In this document: piece after piece, positions 9,001 to 18,730 of the stretch
How positions within the stretch are numbered: the first letter of the stretch is position 1
Layout of the letters: every line of letters starts with the position of its first letter
Origin: Diplonema papillatum
Lineage: Eukaryota > Euglenozoa > Diplonemea > Diplonemida > Diplonemidae
Length of the DNA: 64,000 nucleotides
Direction: 5' to 3'
Assembly: GCA_030068145.1 (NCBI GenBank)
Contig: JAPJBO010000577.1
Span: forward strand, 62,001 to 126,000
Program-made: the position numbers and the translations under genes
Notes under the pieces: generated by a model
The model's input: the letters and a program-made list of their open reading frames with translations, nothing else
Databases searched by the model: none
Told to the model about the DNA's origin: nothing

Positions 9001-11994
9001 TCGTTCGGCAAAAGAGGGGTCTTCATGGGTCCTTTATGGGGGCCGTGCTTACAACAACAAAAAAAATTGCCACTCGCCGTTGATAGCCATTGGAAAAAGC
9101 CTAATAATAGGAACGTTTTATCACCAGTAAATCACGGGAAAATTTTGGGCAAAAATGACCCCCTTTATCATGTGTGGGCCAATCTTAGCTCGTGTGGGTT
9201 ACTCAGCTGTCCAACAGGACCCTGGCCCGGTAATGAAGCACAGTGGTAGCTGCAACCTGCCGACCCGAAGCTGAACACAATTGAACGGCAGCGGCTGGGT
9301 CTCAGCAGCGGAGGCTCGGCAGCCTTCCAGCACCTTCAGAACACTGCTACAAACACCAGACTCCCCGCCTATATTTACTTTGAACACCGTTTTTTGAACC
9401 TTTTTTTTTTCCCCCCTCCGGCCACTTGGTACCGGTACCAGGGAAAGCCTGCTACACGGGAGCCAAGCTTCACGTGTTCGGCGGTACTGCAGAGCCACGG
9501 GCCTACGGATCAAGTGGCTACCGATTTCCCAAACTAAGCATCAAGGCGTGGCGCACCTTGGGGCTTGGGGCTTGCGCTGAACACAAGCTCGTCGAGACGG
9601 TCAGCCACAGGGCAAAGCGGACGGGGTTGTGGCACTGTGCTGCCTCCGACTCAAGCTTTGCAAGCTGTGGTTGACCGTCACGTTCCTGGACCAGGAACGG
9701 TCTTTTTCTTCTTTTCTTTTTTTCTTTCTTTCCCCCCCCCGGCCAAGTCCGGTTAGCAGATTTAGTCCGACGGTCTAAATCTGCAACGGAAACTAATCTC
9801 CCTGGAATAACGTTCGCTTGAAAACGAAAAAATCGGCGCAAACCTGCTGCCTGAAGCCGGGGCCGACGGAAAGGGCGCCCCTGACGTAGATTTTGAGGCA
9901 GTGGGCGAGCTCGATCATGACCTCCTGCTCCTGCAGGACGGCGGGCGTCGTCGCCGCATTGGCCATGATCTGCACCCAGGTTCGGTTCGGGATGGCCATG
10001 TATTGCTGCACGAGCCCCTCCTGCAGCTGCGGCGGCGCGGCCGCGATCATGAGCCCGACAGCCTCGTAGAAGATTCGGCACTGGTTCCGCTGGAGCCGGT
10101 GCGTGTGGTGCAGCATGTTCCGCAGCAGCTCCGCGATGAAAGGTTCGCCGTTGACCTTGTGCACGGTCACGAACATCCCACTGCAGGAGTGCGTGATCTT
10201 CAAAAACGTCTCGACCGCCATGTCCTGAACGCCCTCGTACGTCTCCTGCATGAAGTCGAAGAGCTTGTTCACCACGGTCTTCAAAAAGTCCCAGTTCGCC
10301 TTCAAAAACCGGGGGTACTGCCCCACCACGTACATGATGTCCGACGCGATCGACGCCTTCTCCGACGTCAGATCCCGCTGCCCGCAGATCTTGAGGAGGT
10401 CGGTTATCACGTTGACGAGGAACCGATCTTCGTCGGGGGGGCGCATGGTTCCTGATATGGAGCCGATGGCCCAGCTGAGGGTAGCCAGTTGGCCCAAGGG
10501 GAAGTTGGCGGGGGTCTGGCTCTGGACTGAGAGCCTGGTCAGTGCGTTGAGCATGATCGACTCGGTGCCTTCGCAGTTGAGATGCGTCAGGTAGACGAGG
10601 GTCTGTCGCATGGTCTCGTAGAGGGCGATGGCATCGACGTCCTTGAGCGACTCCTTCACGACTTCGCCGTTTTCGTCTTCGAAGACGATCACTTCCTCGG
10701 GTCGTGCCATCTTCCCGATCATCACCTTCCGCAGGTCCCCCAGCACGCCGTCGAACACCGCCTGGCTCCGCCCGCCGTTCCATCCGGAGTGGAACAGCGC
10801 CGACGTCAGCCACGCCCAGTACTCCGCGCAGGATTTGAACACCTCCTTGTCGTCGACGCACGTGATGCCCAGCAGGTAGCGGTGGCCGAGCTCCAAGCTC
10901 GTCGCGGCGTCCGGGGTGCCAGGTTTTTCGAGGGCGGGGAGGTGGTCCGTGTAGAGGTGGATGAGGAACTGCGCTGCGTTCTGGATGAACTGCTCGCACT
11001 CGTCGCGGTTCGTGGCGCCGTTGACCGACTTGTTCTCGAAGAAGTGCACGACGGTCGTGCGGTGCGACGTCCCCGTGGTGGGGATGGTCGCGCACAAGAG
11101 GCTGATGAACTCCGCGTGCAAACTCGCGAGTTTTCCTTCGTACGCGGCCGCCGCGGGGTTCGCTGGGTCGAACGTCAGCGACGCGATCTCCGTCAAGCAC
11201 CGGAGCGCCGAGTTCCGGGTGATCGGCACCGGGAGGAACTTCTTCGAAAGGAGCTCAATGAGGTCCGTCTCGAATATGTACCCCAGCGGGATCCACGACA
11301 GGCACGCGAGCAGGCATTCAAGCCCGGAGATGATCAGCCGCGGCTCGCCCTTCGACCGCAGGATGTAATCGACCATCTGGAAGATCTTGCTGAACTCGCT
11401 GTTGAGCGCGTCCTTCCGGACCTGCGTCTCATGCTGCGTCATCTTCCCTTTGCTGAAGTCGAAGATCGTCTCCGAGAGCTGCCGGATGATCGCGAGGTTG
11501 TTCTCCAGCACCGCGTCCGACGCCCGCGCCGACTTGACGATGTCGTCGATGAACGTCGGCCAGTTCGCCGGCCACTCCTTCTTCAGCACCTGCACGAGGG
11601 TGTCGTTGAGCTTTTCGATGAGCACCCGATCCTTGCCCGGGCCGGCTGGGTTCTGCGCCAGCTTCATGATGATGTTGACGACGAAGTTGCGCACCCCGAG
11701 CTGCTGGTCCCGAGGCAGGATGTGCCACCGAGTGTTCACCATGTCGTCGAGGGTCTGCAGCGCCAAGTACTTCGCGGCCGGCTCCTGCGACTCCCAAAGG
11801 ATACGGTCCGCGTGCGTCCACGCGTCCGTGTGCTTCTTGTAGTCGCTGAGCACCGCGAGGGCCCGCATCTGGACCCCCGTGTTCACTTGCTGGTTTTCGC
11901 CGTAAACGCAGCGCACGACCTTGTCGATGTTCGGTACGTTGACCGGCTTCGAGAAGTCGAGGACGCTCATCAGCTCTTCATCGGACGGTATCAT
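1449..11994 (-). CDS. XPO1: Exportin-1 (CRM1), 5 exons visible, 3' end outside window
   Basis: Nuclear export receptor of the importin-beta superfamily; with RanGTP it carries leucine-rich NES cargo through the nuclear pore. Visible exons: 9844-11994, 6937-7413, 6003-6140, 4121-4357, 1449-1526, together 1027 codons; all five junctions are phase 0 with GT-AG ends. Human CRM1 is 1071 residues, so only about 45-50 C-terminal residues are missing, expected left of position 1. CRM1 landmarks read directly: RPEEVIVFEDENGEVV (acidic loop region), LSWAIGSISGTM, IMYVVGQYPRFLKA, YEGVQDMA, FPEHRTHFFRLLQA and FKEHVRDFL. Cys537, in DLLKIC, matches the cysteine that leptomycin B attacks in human CRM1 (C528). 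I chose ATG 11994 because CRM1 similarity begins there and an AG acceptor lies 40 bases upstream; the frame stays open further upstream without similarity. Introns are 0.8-2.6 kb and full of repeats. Confidence 0.95.
2340..2465 (+). repeat. Dispersed repeat family R3, copy
   Basis: Begins TTTTGTTTGTGCGCAC and carries AGTACGCTGCCA and the end TTGTTAGACACAAAAAA. Relatives lie near 6805-6900, 12165-12270, 48583-48690, 53862-53990 and 59060-59150, all in the same orientation. In the better copies it holds GTAAGT, TACTAAC and TTTTAG within about 40 bases. Confidence 0.7.
2699..2790 (+). repeat. Dispersed repeat family R7, intron-like ends
   Basis: Starts GTGTGAAAACGG and ends TGTGCTTTCAG, so it has GT and AG ends and a pyrimidine tract. 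A close copy lies at 49434-49512; shortened copies lie near 20607, 20811 and 25650. All read on the plus strand. Here it sits antisense inside exportin intron 4. Confidence 0.65.
3029..3088. repeat. GTA trinucleotide microsatellite
   Basis: About twenty GTA units with one interruption, within exportin intron 4. It is flanked on the right by a segment ending CATGGAGACCCGCCCC that recurs near 6640-6800. Confidence 0.85.
3541..3818 (-). repeat. Dispersed repeat family R1, copy
   Basis: About 275-bp family that, read in its own direction, starts GGTACCAGGGAAAGCC and ends in a TTTTTCTTC-rich tract. Other copies: 9428-9708 (+), 20280-20535 (+), 48985-49243 (-), 53330-53560 (-), and a piece at 50783-50856 (+). 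Both orientations occur, and one copy is inserted in a transposon, so it is mobile or was moved. No coding frame is shared between copies. Confidence 0.8.
4121..4357 (-). CDS. XPO1: Exportin-1 exon 4 (79 codons)
   Basis: Acceptor ACACACACAG, peptide VYFFNLLYAVFNVVTDT to LSSFPNLKPAQ, matching human TYFCDILQHIFSVVTDT to FPHLQDAQ. Donor GTATAT. Phase 0 at both ends. Confidence 0.9.
5228..5420 (+). repeat. Dispersed repeat shared with 24268-24460 and 24668-24750
   Basis: Contains CACTTTCACC or its variants, GGGTCCTGTGACTCCTCTCC, and a tail GGTGTTAGCTGCACG ending CTTTACAC. The same order is seen beside the PH-gene pseudo-exon at 24450. Function unknown. Confidence 0.6.
5464..5890. repeat. TTTGTG hexamer array, about 70 units
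   Basis: Nearly pure TTTGTG for about 425 bases in exportin intron 3, with a few variants (TTTGGG runs near 5578-5600 and 5734-5750). It gives long artefact frames on both strands. G/T on one strand makes it a candidate for unusual DNA structure. Confidence 0.95.
6003..6140 (-). CDS. XPO1: Exportin-1 exon 3 (46 codons)
   Basis: Acceptor TACTCGCAG; the peptide runs MSPAIMDAIISAMKH to AFDFYQ, matching the human stretch FKLVLDSIIWAFKH to SFYQ. Donor GTGTGC. Phase 0 at both ends. Confidence 0.9.
6225..6480 (+). repeat. Dispersed repeat family R2, partial copy
   Basis: Shares CATCATCAGCGCGGAACC, CAGGCGGCTGTTCGTAGC and CCGTCACGGGGAGAAG with copies at 19912-20045, 21001-21110, 44400-44690, 45245-45460, 45660-45895 and 60590-60790. 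All copies found read on the plus strand, opposite to the genes. Confidence 0.7.
6937..7413 (-). CDS. XPO1: Exportin-1 exon 2 (159 codons)
   Basis: Acceptor CTCTGCAG, then VFQVFTDMMKLYG and on through GFPEHRTHFFRLLQA to FLKALQ; donor GTATTT. It aligns without a gap after exon 1 to the human CRM1 segment that ends near PAFLAIPP. Both boundaries are phase 0. Confidence 0.93.
7458..7728 (+). repeat. Dispersed repeat family R9, copy a
   Basis: Nearly the same sequence recurs at 53566-53850 beside the PP2C gene. A second, related segment follows each one in the same order (8083-8305 and 53985-54200). Both pairs lie inside introns of minus-strand genes, in plus orientation. Confidence 0.75.
8083..8305 (+). 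repeat. Dispersed repeat family R9, copy b
   Basis: Matches 53985-54200 over its whole length, from GCCTTGTGCTCATTTCGAA to AGCGGGTGCTTATAC, with few differences. It lies in exportin intron 1. Confidence 0.75.
8467..8539 (+). other. tRNA-like sequence, degenerate
   Basis: ATGGGTG at the left pairs with CGCCCAT at the right over seven bases (one G-T), as in an acceptor stem, and GGGTTCGGACCC resembles a T arm with box B. The arm between loop and acceptor is too short for a canonical tRNA and the anticodon arm has a poor loop. More likely a tRNA-derived repeat head than a gene. Confidence 0.3.
8640..8840. repeat. Degenerate minisatellite, GAACTTAGCTTC units
   Basis: About ten diverged copies of an 18-20-base unit of the form CCGAACTTAGCTTCGCC. 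It lies in exportin intron 1 just left of a hAT-like element. Confidence 0.75.
8907..9804. mobile_element. hAT-like non-autonomous element with nested repeat
   Basis: Starts CAGGGTATCAG and ends CTAATCTCCCTG, with subterminal inverted TTGCAGATTTAGACCG. It matches the element at 57638-58451 along its length except for a family R1 copy inserted at about 9426-9740. Flanks GATAACG and AATAACG look like a decayed 8-bp target duplication. No transposase frame. Its right end is 40 bases inside the donor side of exportin intron 1. Confidence 0.75.
9428..9708 (+). repeat. Family R1 copy nested in the hAT-like element
   Basis: Full-length R1 from GGTACCAGGGAAAGCC to the CTTTTTCTTC tail. The element without insert (58380 region) reads CCCGGCCAAGTCC; here CCGGCCA appears on both sides of R1, which suggests a 7-base target duplication and true insertion. 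Confidence 0.75.
9844..11994 (-). CDS. XPO1: Exportin-1 exon 1 (717 codons)
   Basis: Carries the start codon and the importin-beta N-terminal and central HEAT repeats up to GPGFRQQ. The exon ends CAG and the intron begins GTTTGC. It is strongly GC-rich compared with the adjoining intron. A hAT-like element ends about 40 bases inside the intron. Confidence 0.93.
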
Positions 11995-12033
11995 CGTCCC
12001 CACTCCCACCCTCCCACCGCCTTCCCCTCCTCC

Positions 12034-12038
12034 CTGTG
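12034..12038 (-). promoter_or_regulatory. Possible trans-splice acceptor of exportin-1
   Basis: On the minus strand GTTTCAACACACAG ends here, 40 bases before the exportin start. Euglenozoan mRNAs receive a spliced leader at such sites. Similar AG sites stand before the P-loop gene (18467) and the PH gene (31910). Inferred from position and sequence only. Confidence 0.35.
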
Positions 12039-12164
12039 TGTTGAAACGTAGCGCTACAGCATCACGGAAACGCAAGGTTGCAGAATAACGAGTATGGGCA
12101 ATCCTGTTCACTCTAACGGTACGTGATGAACACCGATACACACCAGAAGATTTAGTACTTCTTT

Positions 12165-12270
12165 TGTTTGTGCGCACGAGCGGAACTCGCCTGCTTTGGT
12201 AAGTTTCATGTAGTACGCTGTCACCCTACTTATTTTTAGTACCAACAATGCATCGTTAACACAAAAAAGA
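12165..12270 (+). repeat. Family R3 copy with complete splice-like signals
   Basis: TTTGTTTGTGCGCAC, then CTGCTTTGGTAAGTTTCATG, AGTACGCTG and TTTTTAGTACCAACAATGCA. Same orientation as all other R3 copies, opposite to the genes. Confidence 0.75.
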
Positions 12271-12628
12271 GCGCAAGAGCAAACGGCAACGAACAAAGGC
12301 AGCGTACACAAAAGCGGCGGGAAGAAAGGTTTTGCTTTACAATGGTTTGCCAAGGCAGCTGGGAGGGGTCTTTCCGGGTGTTTGGAAGGTGTGGCTGCGG
12401 CAGCAGGGAGAGAACAGCAAATGAACAACAGGAGACCGGCGATACACGGGGAAGGAAGCGCGCGCAGGGTGCAGACACAGAGCAAACAGAGGCCGTGTGC
12501 TGTTTTGCAGCGGTTAGTACAGCGGTTCGTTCGTGTTTCTTTTTTTTTTTTTTTTTTCAGGCACTCAGACCGTACCGCGGGTGCTGCGGCGGGCCGAAAA
12601 GCAGCCGGTACAATATCAGAGTGAAAAG

Positions 12629-13705
12629 TGGCTACCGCGGCCACGTTTCGAGCAGTTTTCGTCGACGTAGTGATCCTTCCGTCTTCCTGGAGATCCCAAA
12701 AGCTCACGAGGACCCCCCCACTTTCCAGGATGAGAACCCACCGCGGACACGTTTCGAGCAGTTTTCGTCGACGTAGTGATCCTTCCGTCTTCCTGGAGAT
12801 CCCAAAAGCTCACGAGGACCCCCCCACTTTCCAGGATGAGAACCCACCGCGGACACGTTTCGAGCAGTTTTCGTCGACGTAGTGATCCTTCCGTCTTCCT
12901 GGAGATCCCAAAAGCTCACGAGGACCCCCCCACTTTCCAGGATGAGAACCCACCGCGGCCACGTTTCGAGCAGTTTTCGTCGACGTAGTGATCCTTCCGT
13001 CTTCCTGGAGATCCCAAAAGCTCACGAGGACCCCCCCACTTTCCAGGATGAGAACCCACGGCGGCCACGTTTCGAGCAGTTTTCGTCGACGTAGTGATCC
13101 TTCCGTCTTCCTGGAGATCCCAAAAGCTCACGAGGACCCCCCCACTTTCCAGGATGAGAACCCACCGCGGCCACGTTTCGAGCAGTTTTCGTCGACGTAG
13201 TGATCCTTCCGTCTTCCTGGAGATCCCAAAAGCTCACGAGGACCCCCCCACTTTCCAGGATGAGAACCCACCGCGGACACGTTTCGAGCAGTTTTCGTCG
13301 ACGTAGTGATCCTTCCGTCTTCCTGGAGATCCCAAAAGCTCACGAGGACCCCCCCACTTTCCAGGATGAGAACCCACCGCGGACACGTTTCGAGCAGTTT
13401 TCGTCGACGTAGTGATCCTTCCGTCTTCCTGGAGATCCCAAAAGCTCACGAGGACCCCCCCACTTTCCAGGATGAGAACCCACCGCGGCCACGTTTCGAG
13501 CAGTTTTCGTCGACGTAGTGATCCTTCCGTCTTCCTGGAGATCCCAAAAGCTCACGAGGACCCCCCCACTTTCCAGGATGAGAACCCACCGCGGACACGT
13601 TTCGAGCAGTTTTCGTCGACGTAGTGATCCTTCCGTCTTCCTGGAGATCCCAAAAGCTCACGAGGACCCCCCCACTTTCCAGGATGAGAACCCACCGCGG
13701 ACACG
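12629..13705. repeat. 106-bp tandem satellite, about ten units
   Basis: Units of exactly 106 bases; the block CGAGCAGTTTTCGTCGACG recurs at that spacing. Units are over 95 percent identical and differ mainly at one GCGGACACG / GCGGCCACG position. It lies between the exportin start and the next gene's stop. Frames of about 70 codons recur on both strands only because of the repeat. Confidence 0.97.
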
Positions 13706-14101
13706 ATGGTGTCAAGCCGTTTCCCCACTTCAAGCGCCAGATGCAGTGAGCTCACTGGATGTAACGCTGAACCGGTGTCACACAAAACTTACGTGTTGCT
13801 ACCCCGACGAATCTCACACACACACACACCGAGTCAAAGAAGCACCACTTGCGATTGCACACCTGAAGCGGGTAACTCCGCTTTAGCTCCAGCTTCTGGG
13901 GGCTGGACTCCACCCTGAAGGGAGAGGGAGGGAGGGAAGGAGAGGAGAGACGTCAATAACGCACGACGGGATAACACCATTTACTATCTATTCTGCCGAT
14001 ACAAGACGATGCGGTGGGTTCCCGACCGCTGTGTAGTAGAACGATGTCGCGCCGTATCACTCGACGCGAGCGATGGTCTGCTTGCGAGGCGCGAAACATC
14101 G

Positions 14102-17100
14102 CTACTCGGTCGATAGAAGACGTTGCAGGAGGTTCTCAACGGCTGCGCCGTAGAACTCGACCGAGCGCTGGTCGGCCTGCGAACCACCGGGCGAGGCCGC
14201 GGCGGCGGTGACCTGGAAGAGCTTGATGAACGGCGCTAGGTAGCCCGGGCATCCGTTGAACACGGACAACGGGTAGTCCCGGCCTGCGAACCGCAGGACC
14301 GACGGCAGCGCCGGGTACTCCCGCGCGACCACCCGCGGCGACACGAAGTCGCGGGTGGAGATGAACGTGCGGACGTTCTTCGGGAGCAGGTCCGGCTGCG
14401 GCGCCGCGAAGTCGTCGGATGCGACGGCGAGGTAGTGGCAGCACGGGTGCGACAGCGCGGCCGTGATCGCGGGGACGAGGGACAGCGGCGGGCCGTCCAA
14501 AACAGCGCCCGACCCGTCGGTCGCGAACGCCGAAGCGTGCGCGGTGTCGAGCCCGTCGACAAGCCAGAAGACCCCGTCTGAAAACCCCAGGGTCGCGGCA
14601 AAAAGCATGGGGAGGCCCGCCACGCTTTCCAGCAGCCGCGGGAAGTCGCGGGAACCGAAGGACACTTGCACCTCCTTCGCCCGCACCGCCCAGTCGGCCG
14701 CCAGGGATGCGTTGCAAGCCGCGGTGCAGAACCCCTCCGGAAGCGTGCCCGGGCGGCCGTTGACCACGCATTTCTTCCAGTACGACGCGACTTGCCCTTT
14801 CCAGCGAGCGAGGTGGGGACGCTGGCAGGTCATCGCCTCGACGAAATGCTGCACGAGGAGGCACGCGACGGCACCGACGTCGTTGCGACTCTCCGTGTTC
14901 AGAAGACGGGAGAGGTTCAAAGGAATGACGAGTGTGGTGAGAGCGCGGGCTGGAGGAGGGGCCCGCTTCGGTGACGAGTGAGTGCCGCTCTTGTACGCTT
15001 TGTACGAGATTTTCGGCGCGAAGGATGGGCTTGAACGGTCGGAAGCCTCGGGCGGGCAGAGGGCGTGGACGAGCACGTCGTTGGCGAACACGTGCAGGAC
15101 GGTGCTCTTCCCGCTGTCCTTCGGGCCGGTCAGCGCCGCGCGGAGCAGGAACGGGGGGTCGGCGCCCGGCCAGTCCGGCGAGACCTTTGCCGCGATTTCC
15201 GGGCCGAAAAAAAAGTCGCCTTCTGCGAGGTGCTCCGAGCGGAAGCGCTGGTCGGACACGAGGTCCGAGACGCCGGCCCGCCAGAGGGCCGCGGCGCGCT
15301 GCTGCTCGGGCAGGATTTCGTCGAAAAAGGCCGGCATCCGCGCGCGGAACTCGGCAGGGAACCCCGGGTCACGAAGCGCGGCCAGCCACTCGTCGAGGGC
15401 CGCTGCGAACGGCGGGCCCAGCGCCCGCACGGGGAAGAAGAAGTCCGGAAACCCCGCCGACGACTCCGCCGGGAACCCTCGAACCTTTTTTTTTTCGGGA
15501 AAAAAATCGGCGGATTTTTCGCCCGGCTTCTCGGGCGGCGACGTTTCGCGGGCCGCGTCGGAGAATTTTTCGGAGGAAGGTTTTTCGAAGGGTTTTTCGA
15601 GCGGCGTCTTCGCGGGGGGCCGCGGGGACGGCGGCCCGCTGCGGGGGCGGCCGTGGTCGCTGGGGAACGACTTGACGTCGTGCTGGGGCGGCGGGTGCGC
15701 GTACGTCTTCGCGGGCACGATCCCGCCAACGCCCTTCGCGGCGTACCCGACGGCGTGTGGCGATCCGAGGGTTGATAGGGACGTCGGCGCCGGGTGCACG
15801 ACGGACGCCCTTGGGGACAAGGGCAGGTGCCCCGAGCCCTTCGGCGACCTCGGCACGGCCGCGCCCAGCACCGCGCCGGAGGAGCGGGGGCTCGTCACGA
15901 ACGGCGTCGTGCGCGGGGGCGCGGACTGGGTCTTCTCGGCCCAGGTGCCCGGCGCGTTCCGCTCGCCGGCGGCGGCACTCGATGCGGGGAAGGACGGCGG
16001 GGCCTGGACGGGGGTCAGCCGCCTCCTGGCCTCGGGCGACGGATGCGTTGGCGACGCGACGATGACTTCAACCTCGTCGTCATCGCCTCGACCGCCACCA
16101 CCCCTGTCACCTTCCGCCTGACTCTGGCTCTGACCTACCATCCCGCCTGGATACCTACCATACTGACGCACACTTTCTCCGTCGTACACGATACTACCAT
16201 GCACACTTGCCTGCCGGCTGTCCTGTGGAAAGCCATCGTGTACACTCGGTTGCCTGATGCTTGCAGTGGGGTGGCGCGCACTCATGCTATCGTGTGCGCT
16301 GGCCTGGCCCGTGGTCTGGTCACGCACGACGCCGTCGTGCACGTGCCGGCCGCTCGTGCTGGGCACTTGCATGGAGCCGTCCAGCCGGGGCCCAAGGCCG
16401 CGACCCGGCACAGCGGCGCTGCCGTCGGGCACACTCGACGGGCCCATGCTCAAGCCTCCCATGCTGGTGCTGCCGTGTCTCAGGCTGTGGCTGGGCTGTC
16501 GCATGCTGTTCATGTCGCCCATGCTCTGGTCTCTCGCGCTACCATCGGGCATCCTCATGCTGTGGCTGGGCTGTCGCATGCTGTTCATGTCGCCCATGCT
16601 CTGGTCTCTCGCGCTACCATCGGGCATCCTCATGCTGTGGCTGGGATGTCTCGTGCTGTAGTCGTCTGCCATGCTCTGGTCTCTCACGCTACCATCGGGC
16701 ATCCTCATGCTGTGGCTGGGTTGGCGCATGCTGTTGTCGTCTGTCGTGCTCTGGTCTCTCCGCATGCTGTGGCTGGGATGCCGCACGCTGTTGTCATCAG
16801 CCAGGCTCTGCTCCCGCATGCTGTGGCTGGGTTGCCGCGCACTGTTGTCGTCCGCTTGGCTCTGCTCTCTCGCGCTGCCATCGGGCATTCGCAGGCTGTG
16901 GCTGGGATGCCGCCCGTTGTCGTCTACCATGCTGCGGCGGGGATGCCGTGCGTTTTGCGCGGTCTGGCTCGCGTCGGGATCGCCGTGCATGCTCGGGACG
17001 TCCCCGGCGGTGTGGCGCAGGCTTGCGCGGGCGAGGCCGTCGAGATCAAACGCGGCCACTGCCGCCGGCGCCGCCGGGGTGCTGATCTTGTGCGCGCGGA

Positions 17101-17124
17101 CGTGCGGGTAGTGGGGGTGGTGCG

Positions 17125-17204
<80 letters not shown>

Positions 17205-18430
17205 GTCTTCGCCGCGGGGCCTGCCGCGAAGACGCAGCTGCTTTTCGAGCTGCCGGAGCGGGGGAACGCGCCGGCGGGGCCGCCGCCCCCCGGCGGCTGC
17301 TCCGCCGGAGCCTCGAACACGCCGCCGGCCCGGCCCGAAAACGGGGTCGGAAACACCCCCGCGGGCGGGATCCCGGGCGCGTGGCGAGGCTGCGAGCCGG
17401 AGAACCCCCGCAGGCCCTCCTCCTCCTCCTGCTGCTGCTGCTGCTGCTGCTGCTCGCCGCTAACGGGCTCGGCGGACAGCGCGGGGGAACCGCACCGGGT
17501 GCTGGGCGTCGTCGCCACGGCGTTGTTGTTCCGGGCCGGGGCGGCGCTGCCACCGTCGCCCGGACCCCCGCCGCCGCCGCCGCCGCCGCTGTAGCCGGCG
17601 GCGTCGGGCCCCCGAGAGCCCGACGCGGGCACGGTGAACCCCCACGGCGCGAACTGGCTGTCAGCGGACGCATTGCTTTTGGCGGACAGCTGCCGAGAGA
17701 CGTTGTTGCTGCTGCTGCTGCTGTTGTTGTTGTTGTTGTTGTTGTTGTTCCCGGACGCCTGGCTGCTGGGCGGGCCGTGGTAGAGCTGGGTGCTCGCGCG
17801 GTGCGAGCTGGCGAGCGCCGCCGGCGCGTCGCGCGGCGGCGGCAGCAGCGAGGTCCTGCTCGGGTTCCGCGTCGGAGACGGCGCCCGCTGTGACGGCGGG
17901 TAGAACAGCGGCGGGTCCTGCTGCTGCTGTTCCTGCTGCTGCTGCTGTTGCCCGCCGGCCGGGCGAAAGTGCGCGGGGCGGGGCCGAGTCGGAGACACCC
18001 GCTTCGCCTCCGGGAGCCCGAACGGTTCCGACGGCCCCGGCGCCCCCCAGGCGCTGCAGCAGACGTGCTGCGAGCCCGGAGTGTGGGCGCCGCTGTGCAG
18101 CGCCAGCAGCACGTCCGACCGTCGCTTCCCGCAGCGGGGGCAGTGGTGCTGGGCTAATTCGTCCGGCGCGAGATGGTGGACGGGACGGTGCTCTGGGACC
18201 CCGGGGGAAGGAGGCGCGTCGGGCGACCGATTGTAGCCGCTGCCGCTGCCGTCGTTGTTGTTGTCGTGGCCGGCGCCGTGGCTCGGCCCGTCAAGGTCCG
18301 GAAAGAGCTCTTTGAACATGTTCTCGACTTGGAGGCCCTTCATCCGTTCCCTCTCCAGCTCCAGCTTCAGCGCAGCGACCGAGCTGCTTACCCCGGGACG
18401 CCCGCGGGGCGACGGCACGGACACAGGCAT
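14102..18430 (-). CDS. Large Q-rich protein with C-terminal P-loop ATPase domain
   Basis: One exon, 1442 residues. The N-terminal two thirds is low complexity: polyglutamine tracts (about residues 410-434, from a CTG array, and several shorter), polyasparagine, proline-rich stretches, and a repeat of RQPSHSMRMPDGSARDQSM type about twelve times between roughly residues 510 and 680. A possible zinc-binding motif has CPRC (97-100) and a Cys pair 24 residues later. The last 400 residues are globular, with Walker A GPKDSGKST from residue 1102 and Walker B FWLVDGLD near 1290, so it should bind ATP or GTP. It resembles the large AAA-like or STAND ATPases of protists; I know no precise family. Start ATG 18430 follows an AG acceptor at 18467; the frame is open to 18544, so a start there is possible. 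Confidence 0.8.
17128..17202. repeat. CTG/CAG microsatellite coding polyglutamine
   Basis: Twenty-five uninterrupted CTG units (CAG on the coding strand) inside the P-loop gene. Perfect purity over 75 bases predicts length variation. Confidence 0.95.
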
Positions 18431-18730
18431 CCTTCTGGAGAAGATTTCCCTCCCCCCACTGCCTGCCTGCGGAGTAGTGTGAACTTGATATGCAGGTACG
18501 GTACCCACTAGGGTTACTTTCGTAAACGGTAGGAACTGGAGCAATTGATAAAAGGGTTCCCTTAGAGCAAGAAAGGGCTATATGGCTACGGGCTGTATGT
18601 TCGGGACTGCGCGCGACTTATAGCGCGCGGAAGAGCGAGCCAATAGCAGGCCTGTGATGCTCCTAAATGTCCTAGGCTGCACGCGCACTCGGAACGTGTT
18701 GTTTCAAGCGGTGGTTATACTCGGCGGTTT

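Noticed and set aside
9518-11200. 560-codon minus-strand frame overlapping exportin exon 1
   Set aside because: Second frame of the same exon; CRM1 similarity lies in the other frame.
10582-12051. 489-codon plus-strand frame opposite exportin exon 1
   Set aside because: Shadow of the real CRM1 exon in GC-rich sequence; composition is arginine/valine-rich and matches no family.
12616-13785. Serial 70-codon frames with WDLQEDGRITTS or LPSSWRSQKLT
   Set aside because: Products of the 106-bp satellite.
15794-17893. 699-codon plus-strand frame
   Set aside because: Antisense of the P-loop gene's low-complexity region; polyleucine from the CTG array.
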